Program-made: the position numbers and the translations under genes | Origin: Sinomonas cyclohexanicum | GTDB taxonomy: Bacteria > Actinomycetota > Actinomycetes > Actinomycetales > Micrococcaceae | Length of the DNA: 64,000 bases | Direction of reading: 5' to 3' | NCBI RefSeq assembly: GCF_020886775.1 | Contig: NZ_AP024525.1 | Coordinates: 3,906,001-3,970,000, forward strand | Notes under the pieces: model-generated | Seen by the model: the letters and a program-made list of their open reading frames with translations, nothing else | The model's database searches: none | Told to the model about the DNA's origin: nothing | In this document: positions 18,361 to 25,957 of the stretch, in pieces | How the letters are laid out: the number at the start of each line of letters is the position of its first letter | Position numbering within the stretch: the first letter of the stretch is position 1

Positions 18361-18387
18361 GTGCCAACGCTCTCAATCCAGAGGCCA

Positions 18388-18430
18388 TCGGGCAAGTGCC
18401 AGTGGGCCGGGTACTTCGGCACTGCCCGAA
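18388..18430. promoter_or_regulatory. Inverted repeat between DUF302 and SHOCT genes
   Basis: CGGGCAAGTGCC (from 18388) and GGCACTGCCCG (to about 18430) are near-perfect inverted arms, one base shorter on the right, around a 17-base loop. It lies in the divergent promoter region and could be an operator or an RNA hairpin. Confidence 0.4.
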
Positions 18431-18472
18431 TTCGGATGCCCGCGGGCAGACTGGGGATGACGAAGGGAGCGC

Positions 18473-18733
18473 ATGATGATGTACGGCTGGTACGGCGGGA
18501 TGGGGATCTGGGGTTGGATTCTCATGGCCCTCGTGATGCTTGCGTTCTGGGGCGGTGTGGTGGCGCTCGTGGTGTTCGCCGTCCGCAACAGCCGCGGGGG
18601 GCCGGGACGCTACGATCCGCGGTTGCCTGGCAGCGACGACCCGGAGCGCATCCTCGCCCAGCGCTTTGCCCGCGGGGAAATCGACGAGACGGAATTCAGA
18701 GCCCGTCTCGACGCCCTGCGGCACCGGCCGTGA
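18473..18733 (+). CDS. SHOCT domain small membrane protein
   Basis: An 86-residue protein. The N-terminus is rich in Met, Gly, Tyr and Trp (MMMYGWYGGMGIWGW) and leads into one hydrophobic span to about residue 38. The C-terminal 30 residues form a SHOCT helix pair: DDPERILAQRFARGEIDETEFRARLDAL. SHOCT proteins are short oligomerisation units common in copper/redox loci. ATG 18473 has a GAAGGGAG site upstream. The Met-rich N-terminus could bind copper(I), which is inference. The cupredoxin gene begins 10 bases downstream. Confidence 0.9.
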   Translation: MMMYGWYGGMGIWGWILMALVMLAFWGGVVALVVFAVRNSRGGPGRYDPRLPGSDDPERILAQRFARGEIDETEFRARLDALRHRP

Positions 18734-18743
18734 CGGTGCCGCG

Positions 18744-19310
18744 GTGAACGGCAGGACAGGCACCCGGACCATCGTCGTCGCCGCCGCTGCGGCACTTCTT
18801 CTCACGGCGGCGTCGCTGTTCGGCCTCGCAGCACTGATACCCGGAGGCCCCTTCTCGCGGCAGGGCGCACCGGGCGCTAGCGCCTGCAGCTCGCCGAGCT
18901 TCGCGGGCCCCACCGTGCACGTGGCCCTCTCCGACATGGGCGCCGGAATGATGGGCGGGCCGAGGATGCGCGTCGGCATGCGTCTCTGGGCCGACACGAC
19001 GTCGGTGCCCCGGGGAAAGGTCTCCTTCGACGTGAGGAACGCCGGGACCCTGACCCATGAGCTCGTGGTCCTCCCGCTCCCCGACGGCCAGACCGCGGGC
19101 ACGCGGGCTGTGGGCGCCGACGGCACCGTCGACGAGTCAGCGTCCGCCGGCGAGGCCTCCGCGAACTGTGCCGAGGGGGCCGGGGAGGGAATCCTGCCCG
19201 GCTCGTCCTCGTGGGCCACGCTCGAGCTGAAGCCCGGGAGGTACGAGCTGATCTGCAACCTCCCGGGCCACTACTCTGCCGGAATGTACACCGTGCTCAC
19301 GGTGACGTGA
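18744..19310 (+). CDS. Exported cupredoxin (type 1 copper protein)
   Basis: A 188-residue protein with an N-terminal signal anchor (TIVVAAAAALLLTAASLFGL) and a plastocyanin-like domain. Copper ligands are visible: His in TLTHELVVLPL (about residue 109) and the C-terminal CNLPGHYSAGM, giving Cys, His and Met as in type 1 sites. Extracytoplasmic copper binding or electron transfer is expected. The GTG at 18744 follows the SHOCT stop by 10 bases and lacks a strong ribosome-binding site. It converges on the multicopper oxidase gene (6-bp gap). Confidence 0.85.
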   Translation: MNGRTGTRTIVVAAAAALLLTAASLFGLAALIPGGPFSRQGAPGASACSSPSFAGPTVHVALSDMGAGMMGGPRMRVGMRLWADTTSVPRGKVSFDVRNAGTLTHELVVLPLPDGQTAGTRAVGADGTVDESASAGEASANCAEGAGEGILPGSSSWATLELKPGRYELICNLPGHYSAGMYTVLTVT

Positions 19311-19316
19311 CGAGTA

Positions 19317-20858
19317 TCAGCGCACGTAGCTGATGACTCCCGTCATGCCCCGCGCCGCGTGATAGGCGTTGTGGCAGTGGTAGAGCCACTGGCCGGGGTT
19401 GTCGGCATCGAAGTTCACGCTGACAGTCGTGCCTGGCCGCACGATCACGGTGTCCTTCCTGGCCCCGGACTCGCCGATCTGGAACGTATGCCCGTGCACA
19501 TGCATGGGGTGCCACATCGTGCTCTCGTTGACGAAGTCGATCTGGACCCGGTCGCCCTGACGCACCTCGAGCGCGCCCGCGAACGGGTCGGCCATGTCGA
19601 AGCGGCGGCCGCTCAGGCCCCAGTCATAGGCCATCATCGACCCCGTGAGCCGGACCGTGTGCCTGACGTTCGCCGCCTTGGAGGGCAGCCGCACGGCCGG
19701 TGTCGAGGCGAGCTGGCCGCCGTCGACCACCGTCCCGCCCAGTCGCGCGGGCAGCGCAGCGACGACCGGCTCCTTCCCCGTCCCCGTGCTGATCCGCCCC
19801 AGCGCGAGCCCCTGCTTCCCCTCCGGCCGGGCCATGAGGGGGGTCCACCCCTCGGGCACGGTCAGGAGCGCATCGATCCGCTCGCCCATCCCGAGCACGA
19901 CGGCGTCGGCCTCCTTCGGCTCGACCGGGTACCCGTCCGTGTGGGTCACCGTGAGCTTCACCCCCGGCGCGCCGACCCGGAACGCCGTGTCCCCGGCGGC
20001 GTTGATGATCCGCAGCCGCACTCGGTCTCCGGGCCTTGCCACGAGCGTGGCCGCCTCCGACGGGGTCCGCCCGTTGAACAGGTAGAACGGGTAGCGGACG
20101 TCCCCGGCATCGCCTCCGAGGAAATCGCTCGTTGCCCCCATCAGCATGTGGCCGTGCTGCATGGCGCCCATACCCGGCATGCCGGAGGACATGCCGCCCA
20201 TCCCGGCCTGCAGCTCCTTCAGGACGGACTCAGGCGTACCTGTGATCCCGTCCATCCAGTCGTCCAGGAGGATGACCCACTCGCGGTCCCAGTCCTTGGG
20301 CTCGGACGGATCGTCCACGATCAGGGGCCCGTAGAGCGCGCGTTCGCGTTGGAGTTCCACATGGGAGTGGTACCAGTACGTACCCGGGTGGGAGAGCTTG
20401 AACCCGTACTGGAAGGACTTGCCCGGCTCAACTCCCTTCTGGGTGATCTCGACCCCGTCTTGGTCATTGGCCAGGGCCAGACCGTGCCAGTGGAGGACCG
20501 TGGGCTCCGGTAGGCCATTGGCGAGGGCCACCTCGAGCCGGTCTCCCACTGAACCGCGCAGGAGGGGCCCGTTGAAGGCGCCGTTGTAGCCCCACGTAGC
20601 GACGGGCTGCTGCTCCAGCGACGCCGTGATCGGCCCCGCGCTGAGGTTCGCCGTAACAGTCCTGCCCGACGACGCCCGCGCGGCCTCTGTCGCCTTGACG
20701 GCGTCGTCGCCGGACAGGACCCGCTGCGCACCCCGCGACGCCACGGCGACGCCCTCGGAGGGCGGGGTGCAGGCGGCGAACAGGGCCGCCGAAGCGGCCG
20801 CCAGCGAAAGTCCGAGGTAGGACCGGCGAGTGACTCTTCCCGTGCGGGGGGCGCTCAT
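19317..20858 (-). CDS. Multicopper oxidase, Tat-exported, copper operon
   Basis: A 513-residue three-cupredoxin-domain oxidase. The N-terminus has a Tat-type RRSYLGLSLAAASAALFAAC, suggesting Tat export and possible lipidation at Cys. All four copper-binding motifs are present: HWHG, WYHSH, HPMHVHGH and HCHNAYHAARGM, so trinuclear and type 1 sites are complete. A Met/Gly/His-rich insert (MGGMSSGMPGMGAMQHGHM, near residue 225) resembles the Met-rich regions of CueO-type cuprous oxidases. It is the last gene of the copper operon; its ATG overlaps the upstream stop. Likely role: oxidation of Cu(I) outside the membrane. Confidence 0.9.
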   Translation of the reverse strand: MSAPRTGRVTRRSYLGLSLAAASAALFAACTPPSEGVAVASRGAQRVLSGDDAVKATEAARASSGRTVTANLSAGPITASLEQQPVATWGYNGAFNGPLLRGSVGDRLEVALANGLPEPTVLHWHGLALANDQDGVEITQKGVEPGKSFQYGFKLSHPGTYWYHSHVELQRERALYGPLIVDDPSEPKDWDREWVILLDDWMDGITGTPESVLKELQAGMGGMSSGMPGMGAMQHGHMLMGATSDFLGGDAGDVRYPFYLFNGRTPSEAATLVARPGDRVRLRIINAAGDTAFRVGAPGVKLTVTHTDGYPVEPKEADAVVLGMGERIDALLTVPEGWTPLMARPEGKQGLALGRISTGTGKEPVVAALPARLGGTVVDGGQLASTPAVRLPSKAANVRHTVRLTGSMMAYDWGLSGRRFDMADPFAGALEVRQGDRVQIDFVNESTMWHPMHVHGHTFQIGESGARKDTVIVRPGTTVSVNFDADNPGQWLYHCHNAYHAARGMTGVISYVR

Positions 20859-21736
20859 GACTGCCGTCCCGGGATGTAGTCGGCGAACGTTGCCCCGCCG
20901 TCCCGTGACTCTCGCACGCCGCTCGTCGTCGCGGCCCACACGCGCACCTGCCCGCCGCCGGCGGGTGCTACCGCAGTCACAGCCTCGACGTCTCCGCCGC
21001 CGATCGTCCCGGAGCGCGCCCACGTCGCGCCAGCGTCGCCACTCGCATACACCGTGCCGTCGGGTGCCACCGCCACGGCCCTGTACGCATCCGCGAACGC
21101 CGCGATGCGCACGAGGGGCGCACCGGCCACTGGCCGCCAGGTGGCGCCGCCATCCGGCGAGGCGAAGAGCCCCCTCTCTGTGGTAGCGAGCACCGTGTCG
21201 GTGCCTGCGTGCCCGGCCAGCGTCGCCGGACGGATCTCGGAGGCGACGTCCGCCCAGCGCTCTCCGGTCGCGCTTCGCTTGAGTGTCCCATCGAACCCGA
21301 CGAGGCCGGACCTCGTCACCGCCAGGGCATGGAAGTCCGAGACGCCCTCATTGGACACGGTCGCCCACGTCTTCCCTCCGTCGTCCGAGCGCAGGAGGCC
21401 CAGCGGATTCGGCTTCTTCGAGCCCGGCCCGGGATGTCCGGAGGCCCACAGGGTGTCCGAGGGATCACCCACGAAGCCCATGAAGTCATCCGCTGGGCTG
21501 ATCCGCGCGGGCGCTGCCCCGCTGACGTCGAACACACCGCCATGGGTGCCCAGAAGGACCTTCGACCCGTCGGCTGCCGCCGCAACCCCGTGGACATGGC
21601 CGCCCGGGAGCGCGGACGCCGGGGCGCCGATCTGGCCCTTGCCGGGCTCGGCGGCAGGTGCAGAGGAGGAACACCCGGCAAGCCCCAGCGCCGCGGCGAC
21701 GGCCAGCGCGACGGCGCCGGCCATGCGGCCGTTCAC
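20855..21736 (-). CDS. BNR/sialidase-like repeat lipoprotein (F510_1955 type)
   Basis: A 293-residue exported protein. The signal peptide ends in a lipobox LGLAGC. The mature part is a beta-propeller with repeated Asp-box motifs: SDDGGKTW, SPDGGATW, SGDAGATW and SRDGGATF. Despite glycosylhydrolase names for the family, no sialidase active-site set is evident. The gene is embedded in the copper operon, with GTGA overlap at its start and ATGA overlap at its end, so an assembly, scaffold or metal-binding role on the cell surface is more likely than sugar hydrolysis; this is inference. Confidence 0.82.
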   Translation of the reverse strand: MNGRMAGAVALAVAAALGLAGCSSSAPAAEPGKGQIGAPASALPGGHVHGVAAAADGSKVLLGTHGGVFDVSGAAPARISPADDFMGFVGDPSDTLWASGHPGPGSKKPNPLGLLRSDDGGKTWATVSNEGVSDFHALAVTRSGLVGFDGTLKRSATGERWADVASEIRPATLAGHAGTDTVLATTERGLFASPDGGATWRPVAGAPLVRIAAFADAYRAVAVAPDGTVYASGDAGATWARSGTIGGGDVEAVTAVAPAGGGQVRVWAATTSGVRESRDGGATFADYIPGRQS

Positions 21737-22392
21737 AGCTGCCCCAAGAGCGTCTTCATGCCGTCGATCTCCGCGGTCTGCGAATCGACGATCGAGCGCG
21801 CCATGGCCACAGCTTCCGGGTTCGACCCGCCCTCCTGCTCGGTCTGGGCCATCGAGACGGCGCCCTCGTGGTGGGCGATCATCTGGGTGAGGAACAGCCT
21901 GGCGGCCTCTGGGGCACTGGCGGCCTTGAGCTTCGCCAGATCGTCCGCCGTCATCATGCCGTCCATGCCGTCCATGCCGCGGCCAGCACCGGCGGGCATT
22001 GCCCTGGGCTGGCCCCATGCCTCGAGCCAGCCGCTCTGCGTCGCGATCTCGGGAGCCTGCGCGGCCCTGATCTCCTCGGCAAGCTTCGCGACGCGGGGGT
22101 CGAGGCCGGGCTTGGCCAGGACGGTCCCGCTCATCTCGATGGCCTGCTCGTGGTGCGGGATCATCATCTGCGCGAACATCGCGTCCGCCGCGTTGAACGC
22201 GCTCTGCGACGGGCTCGGGATGGGGCTGCCCTTCGACGCGTCCATGGGCACCGCGTGGCCGCTGTGCTCCATCGGAAACGTACCCGCCGGTGTCGGGCCG
22301 GCCGGCTGGCTCTGCGCGGCACCGCCGCATCCCGCGAGCGCGAGGGCTGCGGTCAACAGGGCAGCGGGCAGGGCAAAGTGTCTAGTCTTCAT
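21733..22392 (-). CDS. DUF305 lipoprotein, copper operon
   Basis: A 219-residue lipoprotein with signal LLTAALALAGC and two copies of the DUF305 (ferritin-like four-helix) signature: FAQMMIPHHEQAIEM and LTQMIAHHEGAVSM, each with the His-His pair and Met residues. A Met/Gly/Asp stretch (MDGMDGMM) sits between. DUF305 proteins bind copper and silver and are common in copper resistance operons of actinobacteria. ATG at 22392 is the obvious start; the stop overlaps the GTG of the next gene. Confidence 0.92.
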   Translation of the reverse strand: MKTRHFALPAALLTAALALAGCGGAAQSQPAGPTPAGTFPMEHSGHAVPMDASKGSPIPSPSQSAFNAADAMFAQMMIPHHEQAIEMSGTVLAKPGLDPRVAKLAEEIRAAQAPEIATQSGWLEAWGQPRAMPAGAGRGMDGMDGMMTADDLAKLKAASAPEAARLFLTQMIAHHEGAVSMAQTEQEGGSNPEAVAMARSIVDSQTAEIDGMKTLLGQL

Positions 22393-22450
22393 GGTCTTCT
22401 CTCGTGAGTCAGGACGTGCGGGAGCGGAGCCGGGCGTTGCGCCCGGCGCG

Positions 22451-22978
22451 TCACGTCCGGCTGATCGAGAGCTGCGAGAGGTCCGGCGCCGGGGCGCGCG
22501 GCCGCACACCGTCAGGCGTCGAGGCGGCGGGCGGATGCGGCAGCGCATCGGAACGCGCCAAGTCGAGGACGCTGGGCGGCGCCGGCGGCACGGCACCGGG
22601 TGCCGGGGTGCAATGCGCGCTGGCGCCGGCGGGCACTGTGGGCTGCGTGGGGCCGCACTCGACGTCGGAAGCCGCTGGGGCGCCGTCGTGCACGTGGACC
22701 ACGGCACCGCGGGCCACCGCGGCACGGGCGGCGGTCTGGTGGGGTGCTGTCTCGGGGAACGCCGTCTGGTGAGCGGCGGTCTGGGCTGGGATCTGGTGCA
22801 CCATCTGGAGCATCGAGTGCGCGGTCCCATGCCCGCCAAGCACGTGCATGCCCAAGAGGCCGGCTACGAGCGCCATGACGAGCACGGCCCAGCATGCATG
22901 TCGGCACAACTCGCCGGCAGTGAGCGCCGTGAGCGCCCTGCCACCGGGCTGGGTTGGGTCGATCTGCACGCTGCCCAT
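22451..22978 (-). CDS. DUF6153-like small membrane protein, copper operon
   Basis: About 175 residues. One hydrophobic span ACWAVLVMALVAGLLGMHVLG (near residues 29-50) is followed by His-rich and Ala/Pro-rich extracytoplasmic sequence (HGTAHSMLQMVHQ, a repeated HQTA motif, then CGPTQPTVPAGASAHC). The pattern of a span ending in GMHVLGGHG fits DUF6153, a family of unknown function that accompanies DUF305 and copper pumps. The start is 4 bases below the copper ATPase stop. Metal binding by the His-rich tail is plausible but unproven. Confidence 0.7.
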   Translation of the reverse strand: MGSVQIDPTQPGGRALTALTAGELCRHACWAVLVMALVAGLLGMHVLGGHGTAHSMLQMVHQIPAQTAAHQTAFPETAPHQTAARAAVARGAVVHVHDGAPAASDVECGPTQPTVPAGASAHCTPAPGAVPPAPPSVLDLARSDALPHPPAASTPDGVRPRAPAPDLSQLSISRT

Positions 22979-22982
22979 CGTC

Positions 22983-25142
22983 CTATCGCACGTTCCGAGG
23001 GTCCAAATCCAGCCGCCGGAGGAGCTGGGCATTGAGCGCGACCACGATCGTGGAGAGCGACATGAGGATCGCCCCGACGGCCGGGGAGAGCATGACTCCC
23101 GCCCACGCGAGGACTCCCGCCGCGAGCGGCACGGTGATGATGTTGTAGCCCGTGGCCCACACGAGGTTCTGCCACATCTTGTGGTAGCTGGCGCGGGACA
23201 GCTCGACGACGGAGACGACCGAGCGCGGGTCGTTGCCGGCGAGGACGACTCCCGCGGATTCGATCGCAACGTCCGTGCCGGCGCCGATCGCGATGCCGAC
23301 GTCGGCCCGGGCGAGGGCCGGCGCATCGTTCACTCCGTCGCCCACCATGGCGACACTAAGCCCTCGGCGCTGCAGCTCCGCCACCTTCTGGTCCTTGTCC
23401 TGCGGGAGCACCTGGGCGAAGACCTCGTCGATGCCGAGATCCGCCGCGACCGCGTCTGCCACCTGCTGCGCGTCGCCCGTGATCATCGCGACGCGGATCC
23501 CCCGGCCCTGCAGCGCCCTCACGGCGGCCCTGGACTCGTCGCGGACCGAATCCTCGAGCGCAAGCGCCCCGACGACCCGGCCGTCCACGACCACGTGGAG
23601 CACCGAGGCGCCGCGGGCCTTCCACCCCTCGACGGCGCCCCCGAGCTCCGGGGGTGTGGCCAGCCCCAGCTCGGCCAGCATCGCCGGCCCACCGACGCGG
23701 ACGGGCCGCCCGTCCACCGTGGCCGAGACGCCCCGGCCCGAACTCGACTGGAATCCGAAGGCCGCGGGAATGGCGAGCCCGCGGTCCCGGGCGGCGCGGA
23801 CGATCGCCCTCGCCACCGGATGCTCGCTCTCGGACTCGGCAGCGGCCGCCAAGGCGACCAGCGCGCCGTCGTCCGCCGCGTCACCAGACACCGTCGCGCC
23901 CTCGCCGCCCGTCTGGCCGGCGAGGCCAGGCATCGTGGCGGCCGCCACGACGTCGGGCTCCCCCTTGGTCAGCGTGCCCGTCTTGTCGAACAGCACGGCG
24001 CCGACCGTGCGCATGCGCTCAAGGGCCAGGCGGTCCTTGACGAGGACACCGCCCTTCGCGGCGCGCTCGGTCGAGATGGCGATAACGAGCGGGATCGCGA
24101 GGCCGAGCGCATGGGGGCACGCGATGACGAGGACCGTGACGGTGGCCGTCACGGCGGTCGGGAGGCTGCCGAGGAGGATCCACGCGATGAACGTCAGGAC
24201 ACCGGCACCGGTCGCGAAGTAGAAGAGGAACGCCGCCGCGCGGTCCGCGAGGGCCTGGGCCCGCGAGGAGGACGACTGCGCGTCGGCGACCATGCGCTGG
24301 ATGCCTGCCAGCGCGGTCGAATCCCCCACGGCCTCGACACGCACGCGCACGCTCGTATCGGTCGCGACGGTACCGGCGACGACGGCGCTGCCGGGCCCGC
24401 GCGTGACGGTCTTGGACTCGCCGGTGATCATCGACTCGTCAAGCTCGGCGGTGCCGTCCTCGATGCGGCCGTCGGCGGGAAGCCGCCCACCGGCGCGGAC
24501 GAGGACGAGGTCTCCCGGGGCCAGCGCGGACGCGGGCACGGTCTCCGTCTCCCCTGCCCCGGTGATGCGCTCTGCCTCATCGGGGAGCAGTGCGGCGAGG
24601 GCCGCAAGCGCGCCCTGCGATGCGCCGAGCGCCCGCATCTCGAGCCAGTGGCCCAGCAGCATGATGGTGACGAGGAGTGCGAGCTCCCACCAGAAGTCGA
24701 GGTCGAAGCCGCCGATCCTCAGGCTCGTGGCCCAGGAGGCGAGGAAGGCGACGGTGATGGCCATCGAGATGAGCAGCATCATCCCGGGCTGGCGGGCCCT
24801 CAGCTCGCCGATTCCGCCCTTGAGGAAGGGCATCCCGCCGTAGAAGTAGATCACGGTTCCGAGCACCGGGCCGATCCACTCGCTGCCGGGGAACATGGGC
24901 GGCATCGCGCCGAACAGGTGCCAGAACATGGGGCTGAAGGCCACCACCACGACAGACAGGCCGAGCGTGAGCCAGAACTTGTCCCGGAACATGGCCACCG
25001 AGTGGCCGGCGTGCTCCCCCTGGGTGTGCACGGCGTGGGGGTCGCCGTGGGCGGCATGGAGCTGGGCGGTCATGTCGTGACCGTGCATATCGTGGCCGTG
25101 CATGTCCCCGTCAGCATGCATCGTGTGGCTGTGCTCGTTCAT
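22983..25142 (-). CDS. copB: CopB-type copper-translocating P1B ATPase
   Basis: A 719-residue heavy-metal P-type ATPase. It has the CPH ion-channel motif (VIACPHALGLAIP, near residue 337) that marks the CopB/P1B-3 group, DKTGTLTKGE (phosphorylation Asp near 383), HP dipeptide in SEHPVARAIV, and GDGVNDAPALA near 600. In place of a ferredoxin-like metal-binding domain, the N-terminus is a His/Met-rich tail (HSHTMHADGDMHGHDMHGHD), also typical of CopB. It exports Cu(I/II) from the cytoplasm. ATG 25142 is chosen because longer starts would run into the operator at 25245. It heads a five-gene copper operon. Confidence 0.92.
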   Translation of the reverse strand: MNEHSHTMHADGDMHGHDMHGHDMTAQLHAAHGDPHAVHTQGEHAGHSVAMFRDKFWLTLGLSVVVVAFSPMFWHLFGAMPPMFPGSEWIGPVLGTVIYFYGGMPFLKGGIGELRARQPGMMLLISMAITVAFLASWATSLRIGGFDLDFWWELALLVTIMLLGHWLEMRALGASQGALAALAALLPDEAERITGAGETETVPASALAPGDLVLVRAGGRLPADGRIEDGTAELDESMITGESKTVTRGPGSAVVAGTVATDTSVRVRVEAVGDSTALAGIQRMVADAQSSSSRAQALADRAAAFLFYFATGAGVLTFIAWILLGSLPTAVTATVTVLVIACPHALGLAIPLVIAISTERAAKGGVLVKDRLALERMRTVGAVLFDKTGTLTKGEPDVVAAATMPGLAGQTGGEGATVSGDAADDGALVALAAAAESESEHPVARAIVRAARDRGLAIPAAFGFQSSSGRGVSATVDGRPVRVGGPAMLAELGLATPPELGGAVEGWKARGASVLHVVVDGRVVGALALEDSVRDESRAAVRALQGRGIRVAMITGDAQQVADAVAADLGIDEVFAQVLPQDKDQKVAELQRRGLSVAMVGDGVNDAPALARADVGIAIGAGTDVAIESAGVVLAGNDPRSVVSVVELSRASYHKMWQNLVWATGYNIITVPLAAGVLAWAGVMLSPAVGAILMSLSTIVVALNAQLLRRLDLDPRNVR

Positions 25143-25244
25143 CCTGAGGAACCCGTTCCTTCCTGGTGCGGAGTCAGTTCGGGCTGTGGGGCGATCGGCG
25201 GTAGCGCGCTCGCGGACCGTGTGCATCGCTGGCAGCAGTTCCAA

Positions 25245-25263
25245 CATACCCCTAGGGGGTATG
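25245..25263. promoter_or_regulatory. CsoR-type copper operator
   Basis: CATACCCCTAGGGGGTATG is a near-perfect palindrome of the ATACCCC...GGGGTAT type bound by the copper repressor CsoR in actinobacteria. It lies about 100 bp upstream of the chosen copB start and downstream of the AAA ATPase gene stop. Copper would release the repressor and induce the whole operon. No csoR gene is inside the window. Confidence 0.85.
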
Positions 25264-25281
25264 TAGTGCAAGGCTGGGTGA

Positions 25282-25803
25282 TCAGAGTCTCGCGAGGATG
25301 TAGTCCACCCGGGCAGAGGGCTCGAGAGGCGGGACCTTCACCACAGGGAAGGGCAGGGACTCGTAGACCTCGGTGATGAGCTCATGGATGCGCTGCTGGG
25401 CCTCGACATCCTCCGTACGCGCGTAGTCGTTGACCATCGGCAGGAGATCGAGGATGAACACCTTCCGGTAGTCGACCCGCCTGAGGGCGTCCAGGAGTGA
25501 CTGCTCCGGATCGAGGCGAAGGAACCGGTAGTAGGCGAGCGAGTCCGGGATCGCCCGGTCGAGGAACACGGTCTCCTGCGGATCGAGCCGCGCCTCCTGC
25601 TCGAGTTCGATCGCGAGCACATTGCTCTGGAACTCGGCCTGGCGCGCGCGGATCTCCGCGACAGTGCGGCCGCCGAGGCGCTGGAGGTCGATGTAGTGCC
25701 TCGCGTCCTCAATGGTGGTCGCGTAGCCGCGCTCCTTGAGGAGGTTCACGGTCGTGGTCTTGCCCGAGCTGGGGCCGCCCGTGATGACGTACCAGTTCGT
25801 CAC
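25282..25803 (-). CDS. AAA family ATP/GTP-binding protein
   Basis: A 173-residue P-loop NTPase. Walker A is ITGGPSSGKTTTVNLL at residues 7-22; a Walker B-like TVFLDRAIPDSLAYYRFL lies near 89 and a second hydrophobic strand KVFILDLLP near 125. The layout resembles the AAA_28/NadR-like kinase group, which may phosphorylate small molecules. GTG 25803 has GGAGG eight bases upstream. It is divergent from malQ and lies ahead of, but not in, the copper operon. Substrate unknown. Confidence 0.85.
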   Translation of the reverse strand: MTNWYVITGGPSSGKTTTVNLLKERGYATTIEDARHYIDLQRLGGRTVAEIRARQAEFQSNVLAIELEQEARLDPQETVFLDRAIPDSLAYYRFLRLDPEQSLLDALRRVDYRKVFILDLLPMVNDYARTEDVEAQQRIHELITEVYESLPFPVVKVPPLEPSARVDYILARL

Positions 25804-25944
25804 GCCAGATCCTCCCGTACGCGAGTCGTCCCCGCACTCTACAGCCGCGGACGGGCCCGCCACGGAAGGCGCCGCGGTCCGCGAATCGTCACCGAGCGCC
25901 GTCGTGCGCCGCGAGCCGCCCTGCGCGGTGTCGGAAACGGAGCA

Positions 25945-25957
25945 TAGGGTGGGGACC
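25945..25957 (+). promoter_or_regulatory. Leaderless-type promoter of malQ
   Basis: TAGGGT (25945-25950), seven bases, then ATG at 25958. No Shine-Dalgarno of normal spacing is seen. Confidence 0.45.

Noticed and set aside
22848-25376. Long plus-strand frame opposite the copper ATPase
   Set aside because: His/Arg/Gly/Asp-rich low-complexity product with no motif; it is the usual antisense shadow of a GC-rich gene.
25817-25896. Repeat CGCGA(G/A)TCGTC(C/A)CCG upstream of malQ
   Set aside because: Two imperfect 15-bp copies 61 bp apart in the promoter region; not symmetric and without known regulator, so not listed as an operator.
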